From positions 304,141 through 368,140 of the forward strand of contig NZ_GL890840.1 in NCBI RefSeq assembly GCF_000211815.1: a stretch of 64,000 nucleotides of DNA. Direction: 5' to 3'. A program made the position numbers and the translations under genes. Positions 1 to 9,100 of this stretch are shown here, in pieces (position 1 is the first letter of the stretch; each line of letters begins with the position of its first letter). The notes beneath the pieces are model-generated. The model was not told the origin of the DNA and made no database searches. It was given only the letters and a program-made list of their open reading frames with translations. Source of the DNA: Moorena producens 3L. Lineage in GTDB: Bacteria > Cyanobacteriota > Cyanobacteriia > Cyanobacteriales > Coleofasciculaceae.

Positions 1-235
1 AAAGGCAAGAGGCAAGAGGCAAGAGGGAAAAAAATATGTGTACCTCATTAGGATATAAATAGCTATAGTAACAAAGGGTATAGCGGATTATATCATGTTA
101 ATATAATCAGTTATCAAAAAACTTAGCTTCCTTATTGTAAGTAATCTCCCTGCTCATCGCCTGTTCCCTGTTTCCTGTTCCCTGTTCCCTATTATCTACT
201 AATTATAAGTGTTCAACCGAAAATGATATTACATC
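1..235. repeat. Intergenic heptamer repeats
   Basis: There is no gene here. The stretch opens with tandem GGCAAGA-type heptamers (about 1-27) and carries a second block of CCTGTTC/CCTGTTT heptamers at about 158-195, just before the first gene. These are cyanobacterial short tandemly repeated repetitive sequences. The stretch between them is AT-rich and featureless. Confidence 0.7.
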
Positions 236-1387
236 ATGAAACAATTATGGAATCGCCAGCCGGTTGAGATTAGGCACACAATATTGGCTGCTATTTTAGT
301 ATTAGTTATAGTAAGTTTTTTTTATTTTGTCAAATTTGAAGGAAATATTACTGGCTTTTTCAGAATTGGGTCACTATTTCCTATTTCTCCTTATCTCAAT
401 AGTCATAAAGTATTGATTTATCAGGGAGAGCAGGGATATGATGGTCAACAGTTTCTGAGTATTGCTCTCGATCCATGGTTAGAAAACTCAGGGACAATAG
501 AAGCCATTACTCCTCCGCAATATCGCTACAGAAGAATTCTCTATCCACTGCTAGGTTATCTATTAGGTTTTGGGAATCCCCAGTTAATTCCCTACGCAAT
601 GGTTGGGATTAACTGTCTAGCTATTATTCTCATAGTATTTGTGAGTAGTTTATATCTGAAACAATATAGTGGTAGAACTTGGCACTCACTCCTGGTTCTT
701 TCTATACCAGGAGTTTGGATGGTTTTATCCCTTTCAACAGCTGATTTAATCAGTAGCTTGCTGCTAGTAACAGCTATCTATTTTTATCGCAATGAAAAAC
801 CGATTTACACAGCAATAGCCATCACAGCTGCTTGTCTGACAAGGGAGACAATGCTATTAATGTGGTTGGCAATTTTATTAACCAGTATATGGGAGCGCAA
901 AGGTCGGCAGCTGCAACATCTATTATGGGCTTGGATACCAGTAGCTGGGTGGGCTATCTATGTTTTCTATCGTCTAGAGGCTCAAGAAAATCTAGAAGGT
1001 AGTGAAAATTTTGGCTACCCCCTATTTGGCATAGGTCAAAAGCTGATTAATAGTCTCACAGGAGGACTAGGAGGAAAAAACCTGTTTGAAGCTTATTCGT
1101 TTGCCTTATTAATAGCAGCTTTTGTAGTCACTATACTGCTAGCCAGTCAATCCCTACGAGAAAACAAGGTTATCCTAATCAGTGCAATTATTTATGCTGT
1201 GCTATTTTCCATGACTAGCATGACTATCTTAGGTTATTATTTAGATTATTCTCGTGTATACCTAGATATCTATTTCTTACTATTACTCAGCAGCAGTAAC
1301 TCAAAACGCTATTTAAACTATTTAAAAAATATCCTCATGGCTGGTGCCAGCTTGGCAAGCATCACCTATTTACTTGCCCATTCATGA
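236..1387 (+). CDS. Polytopic membrane protein, possibly GT-C-fold glycosyltransferase
   Basis: This is a 383-residue protein with about nine hydrophobic segments spread over its whole length. The loop after the first segment contains YDGQQFLSIALDP (near residues 68-80), and an R-rich stretch QYRYRRILYP follows. That pattern, an acidic/aromatic loop just after TM1, is seen in bacterial membrane proteins related to GT-C glycosyltransferases. I infer a lipid-linked sugar transferase or similar; no catalytic residue can be proven. The ATG at 236 follows a heptamer repeat block and has only a weak ribosome site. The last 100 codons are duplicated at 3202-3513. The function is uncertain. Confidence 0.75.
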   Translation: MKQLWNRQPVEIRHTILAAILVLVIVSFFYFVKFEGNITGFFRIGSLFPISPYLNSHKVLIYQGEQGYDGQQFLSIALDPWLENSGTIEAITPPQYRYRRILYPLLGYLLGFGNPQLIPYAMVGINCLAIILIVFVSSLYLKQYSGRTWHSLLVLSIPGVWMVLSLSTADLISSLLLVTAIYFYRNEKPIYTAIAITAACLTRETMLLMWLAILLTSIWERKGRQLQHLLWAWIPVAGWAIYVFYRLEAQENLEGSENFGYPLFGIGQKLINSLTGGLGGKNLFEAYSFALLIAAFVVTILLASQSLRENKVILISAIIYAVLFSMTSMTILGYYLDYSRVYLDIYFLLLLSSSNSKRYLNYLKNILMAGASLASITYLLAHS

Positions 1388-1397
1388 AAAAGCGGAA
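1086..1397 (+). repeat. Direct repeat copy A (3' end of membrane-protein gene)
   Basis: This segment and 3202-3513 are about 95% identical over about 310 bp, with about 13 mismatches by eye. Here it is the intact 3' end of the membrane-protein gene plus a few bases past its stop. Confidence 0.9.
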
Positions 1398-1704
1398 AGG
1401 TAAAATGAAGATTTGGGAAAAATTTGATTTAGCGTTTGTATTTGAGATGTAAAATTTAACACGATAAATAAAGATATAATGTCAGGTGTACTTTGGGCTA
1501 AAAAGCGACATCATGAATAATATCAAGTCAGGTTGAATACCCATAATTAGAGGGAGGGTGGGAAGTGTGGGGAGGGTGGGAAGTGTGGGGAGGGTGGGGA
1601 GAGGGGGAGATAAGAACCCACCCCTAACCCCTCCCAGGAGCGGAATATCGGGAGATGGGGGAGATTTTTATTAAGGGTAATTGTCATAAAATTATATTAG
1701 CTTT
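1388..1704. repeat. G-rich imperfect repeats
   Basis: This non-coding stretch contains an imperfect array of GGGAGGGTGGGAAGTGTG-like units at about 1548-1610. A TAAGAACCCACCCCTAACCC motif of the interspersed type follows. No ORF or RNA gene is recognisable. Confidence 0.55.
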
Positions 1705-1745
1705 CTATTGCCGAAGAGTGTTTTTGCATGCATTGAGATGCACCC
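1690..1745 (-). repeat. Single end of GGGTGCATCTCA MITE
   Basis: On the minus strand this reads GGGTGCATCTCA and then TGCATGCAAAAACACTCTTC. It matches the beginning of the complete elements at 23380-23491 and 37513-37633 (GGGTGCATCTCA, TGCA..TGCAAAAA..TTCGG). No matching other end is visible nearby, so it is a partial copy that fused to the HopA1-like remnant. Confidence 0.55.
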
Positions 1746-1953
1746 CTTCTAAAATACTCAGCCCTGGTGCTAATGGTTTAGTAAATAGGAGCACTTCCTT
1801 TTGAAAATAAGCTTGATATTCATCATAGCATCTATGAATAATCTTTTTGACCCTTGGATAATCACTTTTTGCTAACTTAAGAATACCCGAATCATAACGG
1901 TAATGGTCAGAGTCAATTAAGATAAATAAATTAATCATTAAAACAATAACCAT
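1705..1953 (-). pseudogene. C-terminal fragment resembling HopA1-family effector-like protein
   Basis: An 82-codon open frame reads RYDSGILKLAKSDYPRVKKI, then LFTKPLAPGLSILE. From memory this resembles the C-terminal part of cyanobacterial HopA1 (PF17914-like) proteins, where the family continues LAPG-x-GLAEEP and ends with a conserved SFG..RC segment. Here the similarity stops after SILE, and the remaining residues (GVHLNACKNTLRQ) are the translation of a MITE end, GGGTGCATCTCA, at 1734-1745 on the other strand. I therefore read it as a truncated remnant. The frame overlaps the xisH start by 2 bp in divergent orientation. The family call is tentative; it could be an unrelated small protein. 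Confidence 0.4.
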
Positions 1954-2371
1954 GCCAGTTCGTGACTACTATCATGATATTGTACGCAATGCCCTTCAAA
2001 AAGACGGTTGGACAATCACCCACGATCCCTATCGTTTAAAACTCACTAGAAAAAAGAATTTATATATTGACTTAGGGGCAGAACGACTCATTGCTGCGGA
2101 AAAAGGTGTCCAGAAAATTGCTGTTGAAATCAAAAGTTTCCGCAGTGCATCAGAAATGAAAGATTTAGAGGAAGCAGTGGGTCAATTTGTCTTGTATGAA
2201 CACCTACTGGCACGCTACGAACCCGAAAGAAAACTCTATTTAGCTGTTCCAGAAGATGTGAGATCATCAGTGTTTGAAGAAGAAGCAGGACAAGTTTTAA
2301 TCGAAGATAAAATAATTCGCATTTTTACCTTTGACGTCAATCAAGAGGAGCTTATTACATGGATACCTTAA
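1952..2371 (+). CDS. xisH: XisH family protein (fdxN element excision controlling factor)
   Basis: The 139 residues match XisH well: MPVRDYYHDIVRNALQKDGW at the N-terminus and IDLGAERLIAAEKG..KIAVEIKSF in the centre. XisH was defined in Anabaena as a factor needed, with XisI and XisF, for excision of the fdxN element during heterocyst development. Most cyanobacteria carry many xisHI pairs without any such element. The D-x(n)-E-x-K arrangement (IDLG... VEIKS) is what a PD-(D/E)XK nuclease-like fold would show. The gene overlaps xisI by 13 bp, so the two are translationally coupled. The pair lies between direct repeats at 1086-1397 and 3202-3513, and no recombinase gene is present in the window. 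Confidence 0.93.
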   Translation: MPVRDYYHDIVRNALQKDGWTITHDPYRLKLTRKKNLYIDLGAERLIAAEKGVQKIAVEIKSFRSASEMKDLEEAVGQFVLYEHLLARYEPERKLYLAVPEDVRSSVFEEEAGQVLIEDKIIRIFTFDVNQEELITWIP

Positions 2372-2700
2372 ACAAAACTAATCTAAAACAAGCCATTATC
2401 AAAGTCTTACAAGACTACGTTGAATTTTTAGGAAATGACCCCGAAAGCGACCTTCAATTAATCATTGACGAAAATAAAGATCACTATCTCCTCATGGAAA
2501 TAGGTTGGCACAAAAATCAAAGAATTTACGGCAGTTTGATTCACATTGATATCATTAACGAAAAAATTTGGCTTCAACAAGACGGCACAGAAGAAGGAGT
2601 CGCCAACGAACTGGTAAAACTAGGCATTTCACCCCAACAAATTGTCCTTGCCTTTAAAACCTTAGAACGCCGTAAAATAACTGACTTTGCCGTTTCCTAA
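2359..2700 (+). CDS. xisI: XisI family protein (fdxN element excision controlling factor)
   Basis: The 113 residues have the usual XisI length and motifs: LIIDENKDHYLLMEIGW, RIYGSLIHIDIINEKIWLQQ and DGTEEGVANELVKLGI. XisI is the standard partner of XisH. The start ATG (2359) is inside the end of xisH, which implies coupled translation. A 12-bp-stem hairpin follows 38 bp after the stop. The molecular role of free-standing XisHI pairs is not settled; the strict co-occurrence and overlap suggest a two-protein complex. Confidence 0.93.
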   Translation: MDTLNKTNLKQAIIKVLQDYVEFLGNDPESDLQLIIDENKDHYLLMEIGWHKNQRIYGSLIHIDIINEKIWLQQDGTEEGVANELVKLGISPQQIVLAFKTLERRKITDFAVS

Positions 2701-2737
2701 TTCAAAACTAAGTACCTAGGCAAAATTGCTTACACAT

Positions 2738-2764
2738 TGAAAGTCTTGCTAGGCAAGGCTTTCA
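2738..2764 (+). terminator. Hairpin after xisI
   Basis: TGAAAGTCTTGC (2738-2749) pairs with GCAAGGCTTTCA (2753-2764), a 12-bp stem with one G-U pair and a 3-nt loop. No strong T-run follows, so it may end or stabilise the xisHI mRNA rather than act as a classical intrinsic terminator. Confidence 0.4.
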
Positions 2765-2957
2765 GCACTACTTTAAGTTAATTTCCTTAGTTTTATTTAG
2801 ACCAAAACATTATGATTGTGATGCTTTTATCCTAATTCAATTAAAAATAACTGCTATTACCACAATTGACTGGTCAAGGTATTAAAAACGCTAAATGTTC
2901 ACCCTCCAATTGCTGCAAATTTTTGGTATTCCCTTGTAATCTCAATGTTCCTTTATC

Positions 2958-3062
2958 TAAGCAGGTGCACAAAATTAATTACACATTTTCCAAAACTCAA
3001 AGCCTTACGATGTAAGGGTTACAGAGATTGGTAGTAGGCAATTAATTTTGTTTAGGTGCTTA
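2958..3062. mobile_element. MITE with AAAATTAATT terminal repeats and TA flanks
   Basis: The left end AGCAGGTGCACAAAATTAAT faces the right end, whose reverse complement is AGCACCTAAACAAAATTAAT. Both ends are bordered by TA (TA-AGCA...TGCT-TA). The element is about 105 bp, has no ORF, and carries an internal hairpin CCTTAC-GAT-GTAAGG. TA target duplication is characteristic of IS630/Tc1-mariner elements, so this is probably a non-autonomous derivative of such an element. Confidence 0.6.
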
Positions 3063-3201
3063 ACAATACAATCCAATCAGCACGCAAGATGACTCTAGGA
3101 CGTTGACTAATCATAATCTCAGCATTTATACGGATTTAGAGTAGCAGAGCGTCTTTCGTTTCAAACGAGCTAAATAATGTCAAAAAGCGAGTATTTTATC
3201 C

Positions 3202-3513
3202 TTGAAGCTTATTCATTTGCCTTATTAATAGCAGCTTTTGTAGTCACTATACTGCTAGCCAGTCAGTCCCTGCGGGAAAACAAGGTTATCCTAATCAGTG
3301 CAATTATTTATGCTGTGTTATTTTCAATGACTAGCATGACTATCTTAGGGTATTATTTAGATTATTCTCGTGTATACCTAGATATCTATTTCTTACTATT
3401 ACTAAGTACCAGTTACTCAAAACGCTATTTAAGCTATTTAAAAAATATCCTCATGGCTGGTGCCAGCTTGGCAAGCATCACCTATTTACTTGCCCATTCA
3501 TGAAAAACCGGAA
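3202..3513 (+). pseudogene. Duplicated C-terminal fragment of the membrane-protein gene
   Basis: This encodes about 100 residues nearly identical to the C-terminus of the protein at 236-1387, ending with the same AHS-stop and a few shared bases beyond. The open frame can be extended upstream to 3177, but those eight or so codons are unrelated, and the N-terminal 280 residues are missing. It is therefore a partial duplication rather than a working gene. With copy A it brackets xisHI in direct orientation. Confidence 0.85.
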
Positions 3514-4059
3514 ATTCGTCAGCTAATGCGCTACGCCCACGCTACTTGAGGTGCTATCAGCTAATGCGCTACGCCCACGCTACGCGAATAGGTTTTTAAT
3601 AAAAGAGGTAAGCATTAGTTTAATCTGAGTTAAGTCGGCTGAGGAGTGACAGCTTATGGCACATCAAGTAGCACCTCAAGTAGCGCATTAGCTTACATTT
3701 TCATTAATCTCTCAACATTAAATTATCCCTAAAGAGATTTATGTTAAGCTGACGGCTGACAGCTGACGTAAATTGTTTAAAGAAAACTCCAACAAAGAAA
3801 AAAAAATTACTTAGATAGCTTCTTTCATCGCGCTGTAATTATATATTAGACCTATTGGATAAGTCTCATAAACCGTGGGTGAAGACAAGGCAAAAGGCAA
3901 GAGGCAAGAGGCAAAAGGGATAGATACAGCATTTTTAATAACTCTCAGATGTGCTCGAAGAATTAATAATTAAATTCGCCACGGGTCTCACCTCAGGTAC
4001 ACAGGATTTTTTCCTTTTCCCCTCTGAACTCTTACCTGCTCCCTGCTCCCTAAAACCTT

Positions 4060-4105
4060 AGGTGCGCTTTCCGTTGGCGAATTTAATTCGCCACGGGTCG
4101 CACCT
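4060..4105. repeat. 46-bp palindromic repeat AGGTGCG...CGCACCT (copy 1)
   Basis: The unit has outer inverted ends AGGTGCG/CGCACCT and an inner near-palindrome GGCGAATT-T-AATTCGCC. The same 46-bp unit occurs at 22338-22383 and 53943-53988, and a degenerate 44-bp copy lies at 11673-11716. Confidence 0.75.
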
Positions 4106-4306
4106 CAATAATTTGTACCTGACCGAATGGCAAAACGCTGTAAATGCTTTAAAGGACATGAATGATCATCCAATTAAAGCTTTTTATAAATTATCTAAGT
4201 GAAGTAAATTTATTTCACAACATCTTTAACTAATCGATACGTATAATTATGCTGATTTTATAATCAATAGCAATTTTTTCGCTTATTCTGAATCTATAAA
4301 TTGAAA

Positions 4307-4377
4307 CATTCAGCTATCAGCTAACGCCTTAGGCGCATCTACGCTGACTATATATCAGCCCTTGCCTGAGCTGAATG
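4307..4377. repeat. CATTCAGCT inverted-repeat element
   Basis: CATTCAGCT (4307-4315) and AGCTGAATG (4369-4377) are perfect inverted ends of a 71-bp segment containing GCTAACGCCTTAGGCGC. Related pieces occur at about 16031-16122 and 3538-3770. Confidence 0.5.
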
Positions 4378-4426
4378 CTTACCTTTTTTCACAAAAAGGT
4401 CAAATTTAACTTGATTAACTTAACTA

Positions 4427-4471
4427 TTAGAGGCTGAAAACTACTGTAGTTTTCAGATACAACCTCAGATA
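4427..4471 (+). promoter_or_regulatory. 5' leader hairpin shared by two RTX genes (copy 1)
   Basis: CTGAAAACTAC and GTAGTTTTCAG (within 4434-4456) form a perfect 11-bp hairpin, flanked by ATTAGAGG and ATACAACCTCAGAT. Nearly the same sequence lies in front of the metalloprotease gene at 6057-6100. It is placed just before the start codon, so it may be a 5'-UTR regulatory structure. Confidence 0.5.
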
Positions 4472-4481
4472 CTACCCAGGT

Positions 4482-5867
4482 GTGCATTACATAACAACTG
4501 ACAATTCATTAATTACGGAGCAAACATCAATGGTTTCTAATGATAACTTTGCCGACCGGGTATTGTTAAACGGTACATCAGTTAATACCACAGGCACTAA
4601 CGTGAGTTTCACTGGGGAGCTAGGTGAGCCGGATCATGCAGGCATTAGCAGCCCGTTAAATTCTGGTTGGTGGTCTTGGACAGCTGCCGCTGATGGTATC
4701 GTGACCATTGATACTTTTGGGAGTAACTACGACACTAGCCTAGCAGTCTATACCGGTTCAGCAGTTAACAGCTTAACTGAAATTGCCAGTAATGATGATA
4801 ATGGCATGACTTTGCAAAGCGCAGTTCGATTTACCGTTAGCGCTGGTACAACCTACCAAATTGCTGTTGATGGCTTTTTTTCCAACACAGGCTTGATTGA
4901 TCTCAACATCAACTTAGATGAGGGAACATCAATGGTTTCTAATGATAACTTTGCCGACCGGATATCGTTAAACGGTACATCAGTTAGTACCACAGGCAAT
5001 AGTCTGGGTTTCACTGGGGAGCCAGGTGAGCCGGATCATGCAGAAGTTAGCAGCCCGTTAAATTCTGGTTGGTGGTCTTGGACAGCTGCCGCTGATGGTA
5101 TCGTGACCATTGATACTTTTGGGAGTAACTACGACACTACCCTAGCAGTCTACACCGGTTCAGCAGTTAACAGCTTAACAGAGATTGCCAGTAATGATGA
5201 TGATAGCATGACTTTCCAAAGCGCAGTTCAATTTACCGTTAGCGCTGGTACAACCTACCAAATTGCTGTTGATGGCTTTTCCTCCACCACAGGCTTGATT
5301 GATCTCAACATCAACTTAGATATTGACGACACTCTGATTTCAGGAACATCAAACGATGATACCCTGTTCGGCACTGTCGAAAACGATCAGATTGAGGGTT
5401 TGGCTGGCAATGACACAATCTTTGGTAGTGAGGGAATTAATACCCTTCTTGGGGGTGATGGTAATGACCTGATCTACGGTGGTTCACAGCTGGATGTGAT
5501 TCGTGGTGGTAGCGGTAACGATACCATTTTCGCCAGTGAGGGTAATAATGAAATCTTTGGTGATGCTGGTGATGACATCATCTATTCTGGCTCTGGCAAT
5601 GATTTCATTAATAGTGGCAGTGGTAACGACACCCTGTGGCTAGGGGGTGGTGAGGATCTAATTGTCCTCGAAAGCGGCAATGGCTTTGATACCATCAATA
5701 ACTTCCAGCTTGGTCTGACTACCTTTGATGCTGGCGATAGTGATCAGCTGAGCATCGTTGATGGTGCTAATGGTGCCGAAATCTCGAGCGGGGGAGACCT
5801 CTTGGCTGTGGTGCGTTTCACTCAAGCTACTACTCTCATTGATAATCTCTCTGAGGTGTTTGTCTAG
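4482..5867 (+). CDS. Secreted RTX protein with two tandem PPC-like repeats
   Basis: The 461-residue frame starts at a GTG; the ATG at 4530 (MVSNDNFAD) is an equally good start, because the repeat unit begins there. Two about 134-residue units (residues 17-149 and 151-283), each with SNDNFADR..LNGTS, GWWSWTA and TYQIAVDGF, are nearly identical and resemble pre-peptidase C-terminal (PPC) beta-sandwich domains. Residues about 288-400 are RTX nonapeptides (GGDGNDLIYGG, GGSGNDTIF) that bind calcium in a beta-roll. RTX proteins without an N-terminal signal normally leave by type I secretion. No enzyme domain is present, so an exoproteome or surface role is inferred. An intrinsic terminator follows. 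Confidence 0.85.
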   Translation: MHYITTDNSLITEQTSMVSNDNFADRVLLNGTSVNTTGTNVSFTGELGEPDHAGISSPLNSGWWSWTAAADGIVTIDTFGSNYDTSLAVYTGSAVNSLTEIASNDDNGMTLQSAVRFTVSAGTTYQIAVDGFFSNTGLIDLNINLDEGTSMVSNDNFADRISLNGTSVSTTGNSLGFTGEPGEPDHAEVSSPLNSGWWSWTAAADGIVTIDTFGSNYDTTLAVYTGSAVNSLTEIASNDDDSMTFQSAVQFTVSAGTTYQIAVDGFSSTTGLIDLNINLDIDDTLISGTSNDDTLFGTVENDQIEGLAGNDTIFGSEGINTLLGGDGNDLIYGGSQLDVIRGGSGNDTIFASEGNNEIFGDAGDDIIYSGSGNDFINSGSGNDTLWLGGGEDLIVLESGNGFDTINNFQLGLTTFDAGDSDQLSIVDGANGAEISSGGDLLAVVRFTQATTLIDNLSEVFV

Positions 5868-5935
5868 GGTTTTTCTGCAAGGCTTTGGTAAAGCAAAGCT
5901 TGCCGGAGCATAAAATCATGATTTGATTAGCATAG

Positions 5936-5964
5936 TGCGTCTGAGTTAACTCAGGCGCATTTTT
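5936..5964 (+). terminator. Intrinsic terminator of the RTX gene
   Basis: GCG-T-CTGAGTT / AACTCAG-G-CGC forms a near-perfect stem (5937-5958), followed by ATTTTT. It lies 70 bp after the stop at 5867. Confidence 0.75.
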
Positions 5965-6056
5965 GATCAGGGTTGGTGTGCCCAGGGCTTTTGTTAAGAA
6001 AAATTACAAAAATCTGCCCTTTTGTGGCAAAATAGCAGATTTAATTTAATTTTCCA

Positions 6057-6100
6057 TTAGAGCCTGAAAAACACAGCAGTTTTCAGATACAACCTCAGAT
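6057..6100 (+). promoter_or_regulatory. 5' leader hairpin shared by two RTX genes (copy 2)
   Basis: CTGAAAA...TTTTCAG (6064-6086) and the downstream ATACAACCTCAGAT repeat the leader found at 4427-4471. The stem is shorter here (7 bp). The metalloprotease ATG (6118) follows after AGGGAAAATATT. Confidence 0.5.
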
Positions 6101-6117
6101 TGATCAGGGAAAATATT

Positions 6118-9100
6118 ATGGGTGTTAAGCGTTCTGGAAATAACGATATTGATGCTTTGTTGGATGATGATTATTGGGTTGATACAGGTAAACCAGTTTC
6201 TCTAACTTACAGTATTAATTACTCAACTGGAAGTGATGGGCTTGATTTGAGTGAAAGATCAATGGTGAGAGAAGCCCTGACAAGATGGAGTGAAGTCGCT
6301 AATATTACATTTCGTGAAGTATCAAACAAAGGAAATCTACGTTTTTCTGGACAAAGTGGAATCAGTGGAGTAGCAAGTCAAAAAAACGCACGAAAATGGT
6401 GGAAGCCTAGGAGTTGGAGGTCAGATAAACTAGACCATGTAAATATTAAGCTTGGAAAAGATTCTGCTACTGGCAGAGGTCATAGGTTTCTCGACGTGGC
6501 ACTACATGAAATTGGACACGCACTTGGATTAAAGCATCCAGGTGACTACAACGGTGACACCGGAAAAGGTAGTTCGCCCTTTTTACCGTACTATAAAGAC
6601 AATAACACAAATACTGTGATGTCTTATAACGATGTCGGTGACTATGCAGCCACACCAATGCCTTATGACATCAGGGCTGTACAATACATTTACGGGAGTA
6701 ATAATTTTAATTCAGGTAACACTTATTATAGGTTTGACAGTGTCAATGGTTATTCTTACGATAATGGTTTAGCTCGTCGTGGTAGTGAAAAACTACCTAT
6801 GAAGTTGTCTATTTGGGATAGTGGTGGAGTTGATACTTTAGATTTTTCTAAACTTGGCCCAGTTATTTTTAATATAAGTAGATCTTCTGGATATTATTTT
6901 GACATAAGAGGAGGAGGTATACTTACCTCTCAGCATGCTTATAAATCAATCACCTATCAACCGATAGATAACACAAACAATACCAGTTCATTGCGGTATA
7001 AGACCACTCGTTATGGAACCTCAATTGCCTATGGGGTTGTAATTGAGAATGTTATTGGTAGTTTGACTAGCGACACTATTATTGGTAATTTTAGTGCTAA
7101 TCATCTGAAAGGTGGTAACGGTAATGATAGTCTTTATGGTAATGGTGGTAGTGACTCCCTATTTGGTGAAGCAGGTAATGATTCTTTAATTGGTGGAACT
7201 GGTCGCGATGAGTTATATGGTGGTACAGGTAATGATAGTCTTGATGGTAATACTGGTAATGACTACCTGAGTGGTAGCTCAGGTAATGATTTTTTAAGAG
7301 GTGGAACTGGTCGCGATCAGTTACACGGTGGTACAGGCAATGATACACTTAGTGGCGATAGTGGTAGTGATATTCTCAGCGGTAGTTCAGGTCATGACTA
7401 CTTATACGGTGGAATTGGTAATGATTACATGTACGGAGGCTCTGGTAATGATACCTATACTGTTGATAGTTCAGGTGATCACGTATTTGAATATGCTAAC
7501 CAAGGTATTGACATAGTTTACGCTTCAACGACTTATGGTCTTAGTGCTCATTTAGAATACCTAAACCTGACAGGTACAAATTCTATCAATGGTTATGGTA
7601 ACAATTTAAATAATGTCATTAATGGCAACAGTGGTAATAACAATATTTGGGGTGGTCTTGGCCTAGATACTGTCAATGGTGGTGATGGTGATGATATTAT
7701 TTACGGTGATTATATCATTGCCAGCACTGGACAATATCTATTTAGCCTACCAGGAACTTGGCTCTCTACCCAAGCAGAAGCTCAACGCCTTGGTGGTAAC
7801 TTAGTTACGATTAACAACGCCACGGAACAAAGCTGGCTAAACACAACCTTTGGAACTAATGAAGTGTTTTGGATCGGTCTGAGCGATCGTACTATAGAAG
7901 GTCAATGGCAATGGGTTAGTGGTGAAACCTCAACCTATCGTAACTGGTTTCCCGGTGAACCTAACGATTATCGTAGTTCCTCAATTCCCGATGGTGAAGA
8001 TTATGCAGTGATGGGTTGGGGCAATCAGGGTTGGAATGACCTTCAAAATTATCCCAACCAACATTTGCGAGGTATTATTGAAATTCCTTCAGTATCACCA
8101 GAAATAGGTGAAAGTGATATTTTAAATGGTGGTGCAGGCAATGACCGTATCTATGGTGGTGGTGGTGATGACCAGTTGTATGGGTCTTATGGTAATGATA
8201 ACCTCTATGGTGGTTTTGGTAATGACTTGTTAAAGGGTGAAAGCGGTAGAGATCGCATGAAGGGAGGTTTTGGTGATGATCAATATGTTCTTGATGTTGA
8301 TAGTATGGGTGATACCATAGTTGAATATGCAGGTCAAGGTATTGATAAAGTTTACACCTCCATTACCTATCACCTTGGCGATAATTTGGAAAATCTAGAG
8401 CTCGATGGGACAAATCCTATCAATGGCTACGGTAACAATCTCAATAATGTTATTCAAGGCAACAGTGCCAGTAACAATATTTGGGGTGGTCGAGGTCATG
8501 ATACCGTCAATGGTGGTGATGGTAATGATATTGTTTACGGCGACTATCTCGTCACCAGAAATGGACACTCTTATTTGTTGAGCCAACCGGGCACCTGGTT
8601 CAATACCCAAGCAGAAGCTCAACGCCTTGGTGGTAACTTAGTTACAATTAACGATGAAGTGGAACAAAACTGGCTAAACACCACCTTTGGATTTAATTAC
8701 GATGGATTTAATGTTGAAGCTAATCGATTTGAAGCTAATCAATTGTTTTGGATAGGCTTGACAGATCATACTACTGAAGGTCAATGGCAATGGATTAGTG
8801 GTGAAACTTCAACCTATCGTAACTGGGCATTCGGTGAACCTAACAATTACACTGATGATGAAGATTATGCAGTTTTGGTGAGTTGGTTTAATCAAAACTG
8901 GGAGCAAACCTGGTTTTGGGTTGGTGCCCAAAATTATCCTAATAAAGTTTATTTACATGGTATAATCGAATTACCGTCAGTTATACAAGAAATTGCAGGG
9001 AATGATAGTTTGTATGGTGGTGCTGGCAATGATCGTATCTATGGTGGTGCCGGTGATGACCTTTTAAATGGGGGTACTGGAAATGATGTCCTCTCTGGAG

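Larger units (their letters stand above)
3514..4426. repeat. Repeat-rich intergenic region
   Basis: There is no gene in about 0.9 kb. From left to right it holds: CAGCTAATGCGCTACGCCCA repeats (about 3519-3590) with an inverted remnant near 3660-3695; GGCAAGA heptamers (about 3890-3915); a partial and a complete copy of the AGGTGCG/TTCGCC palindrome (partial near 3973-4000, complete 4060-4105); and a CATTCAGCT...AGCTGAATG element (4307-4377). These are interspersed repeats, not genes. Confidence 0.6.

Noticed and set aside
7097..7348. Open frame on the minus strand across the RTX repeats of the metalloprotease
   Set aside because: It is a His/Tyr-rich shadow of the GGTAATGAT-type repeat coding; the real frame is on the plus strand.
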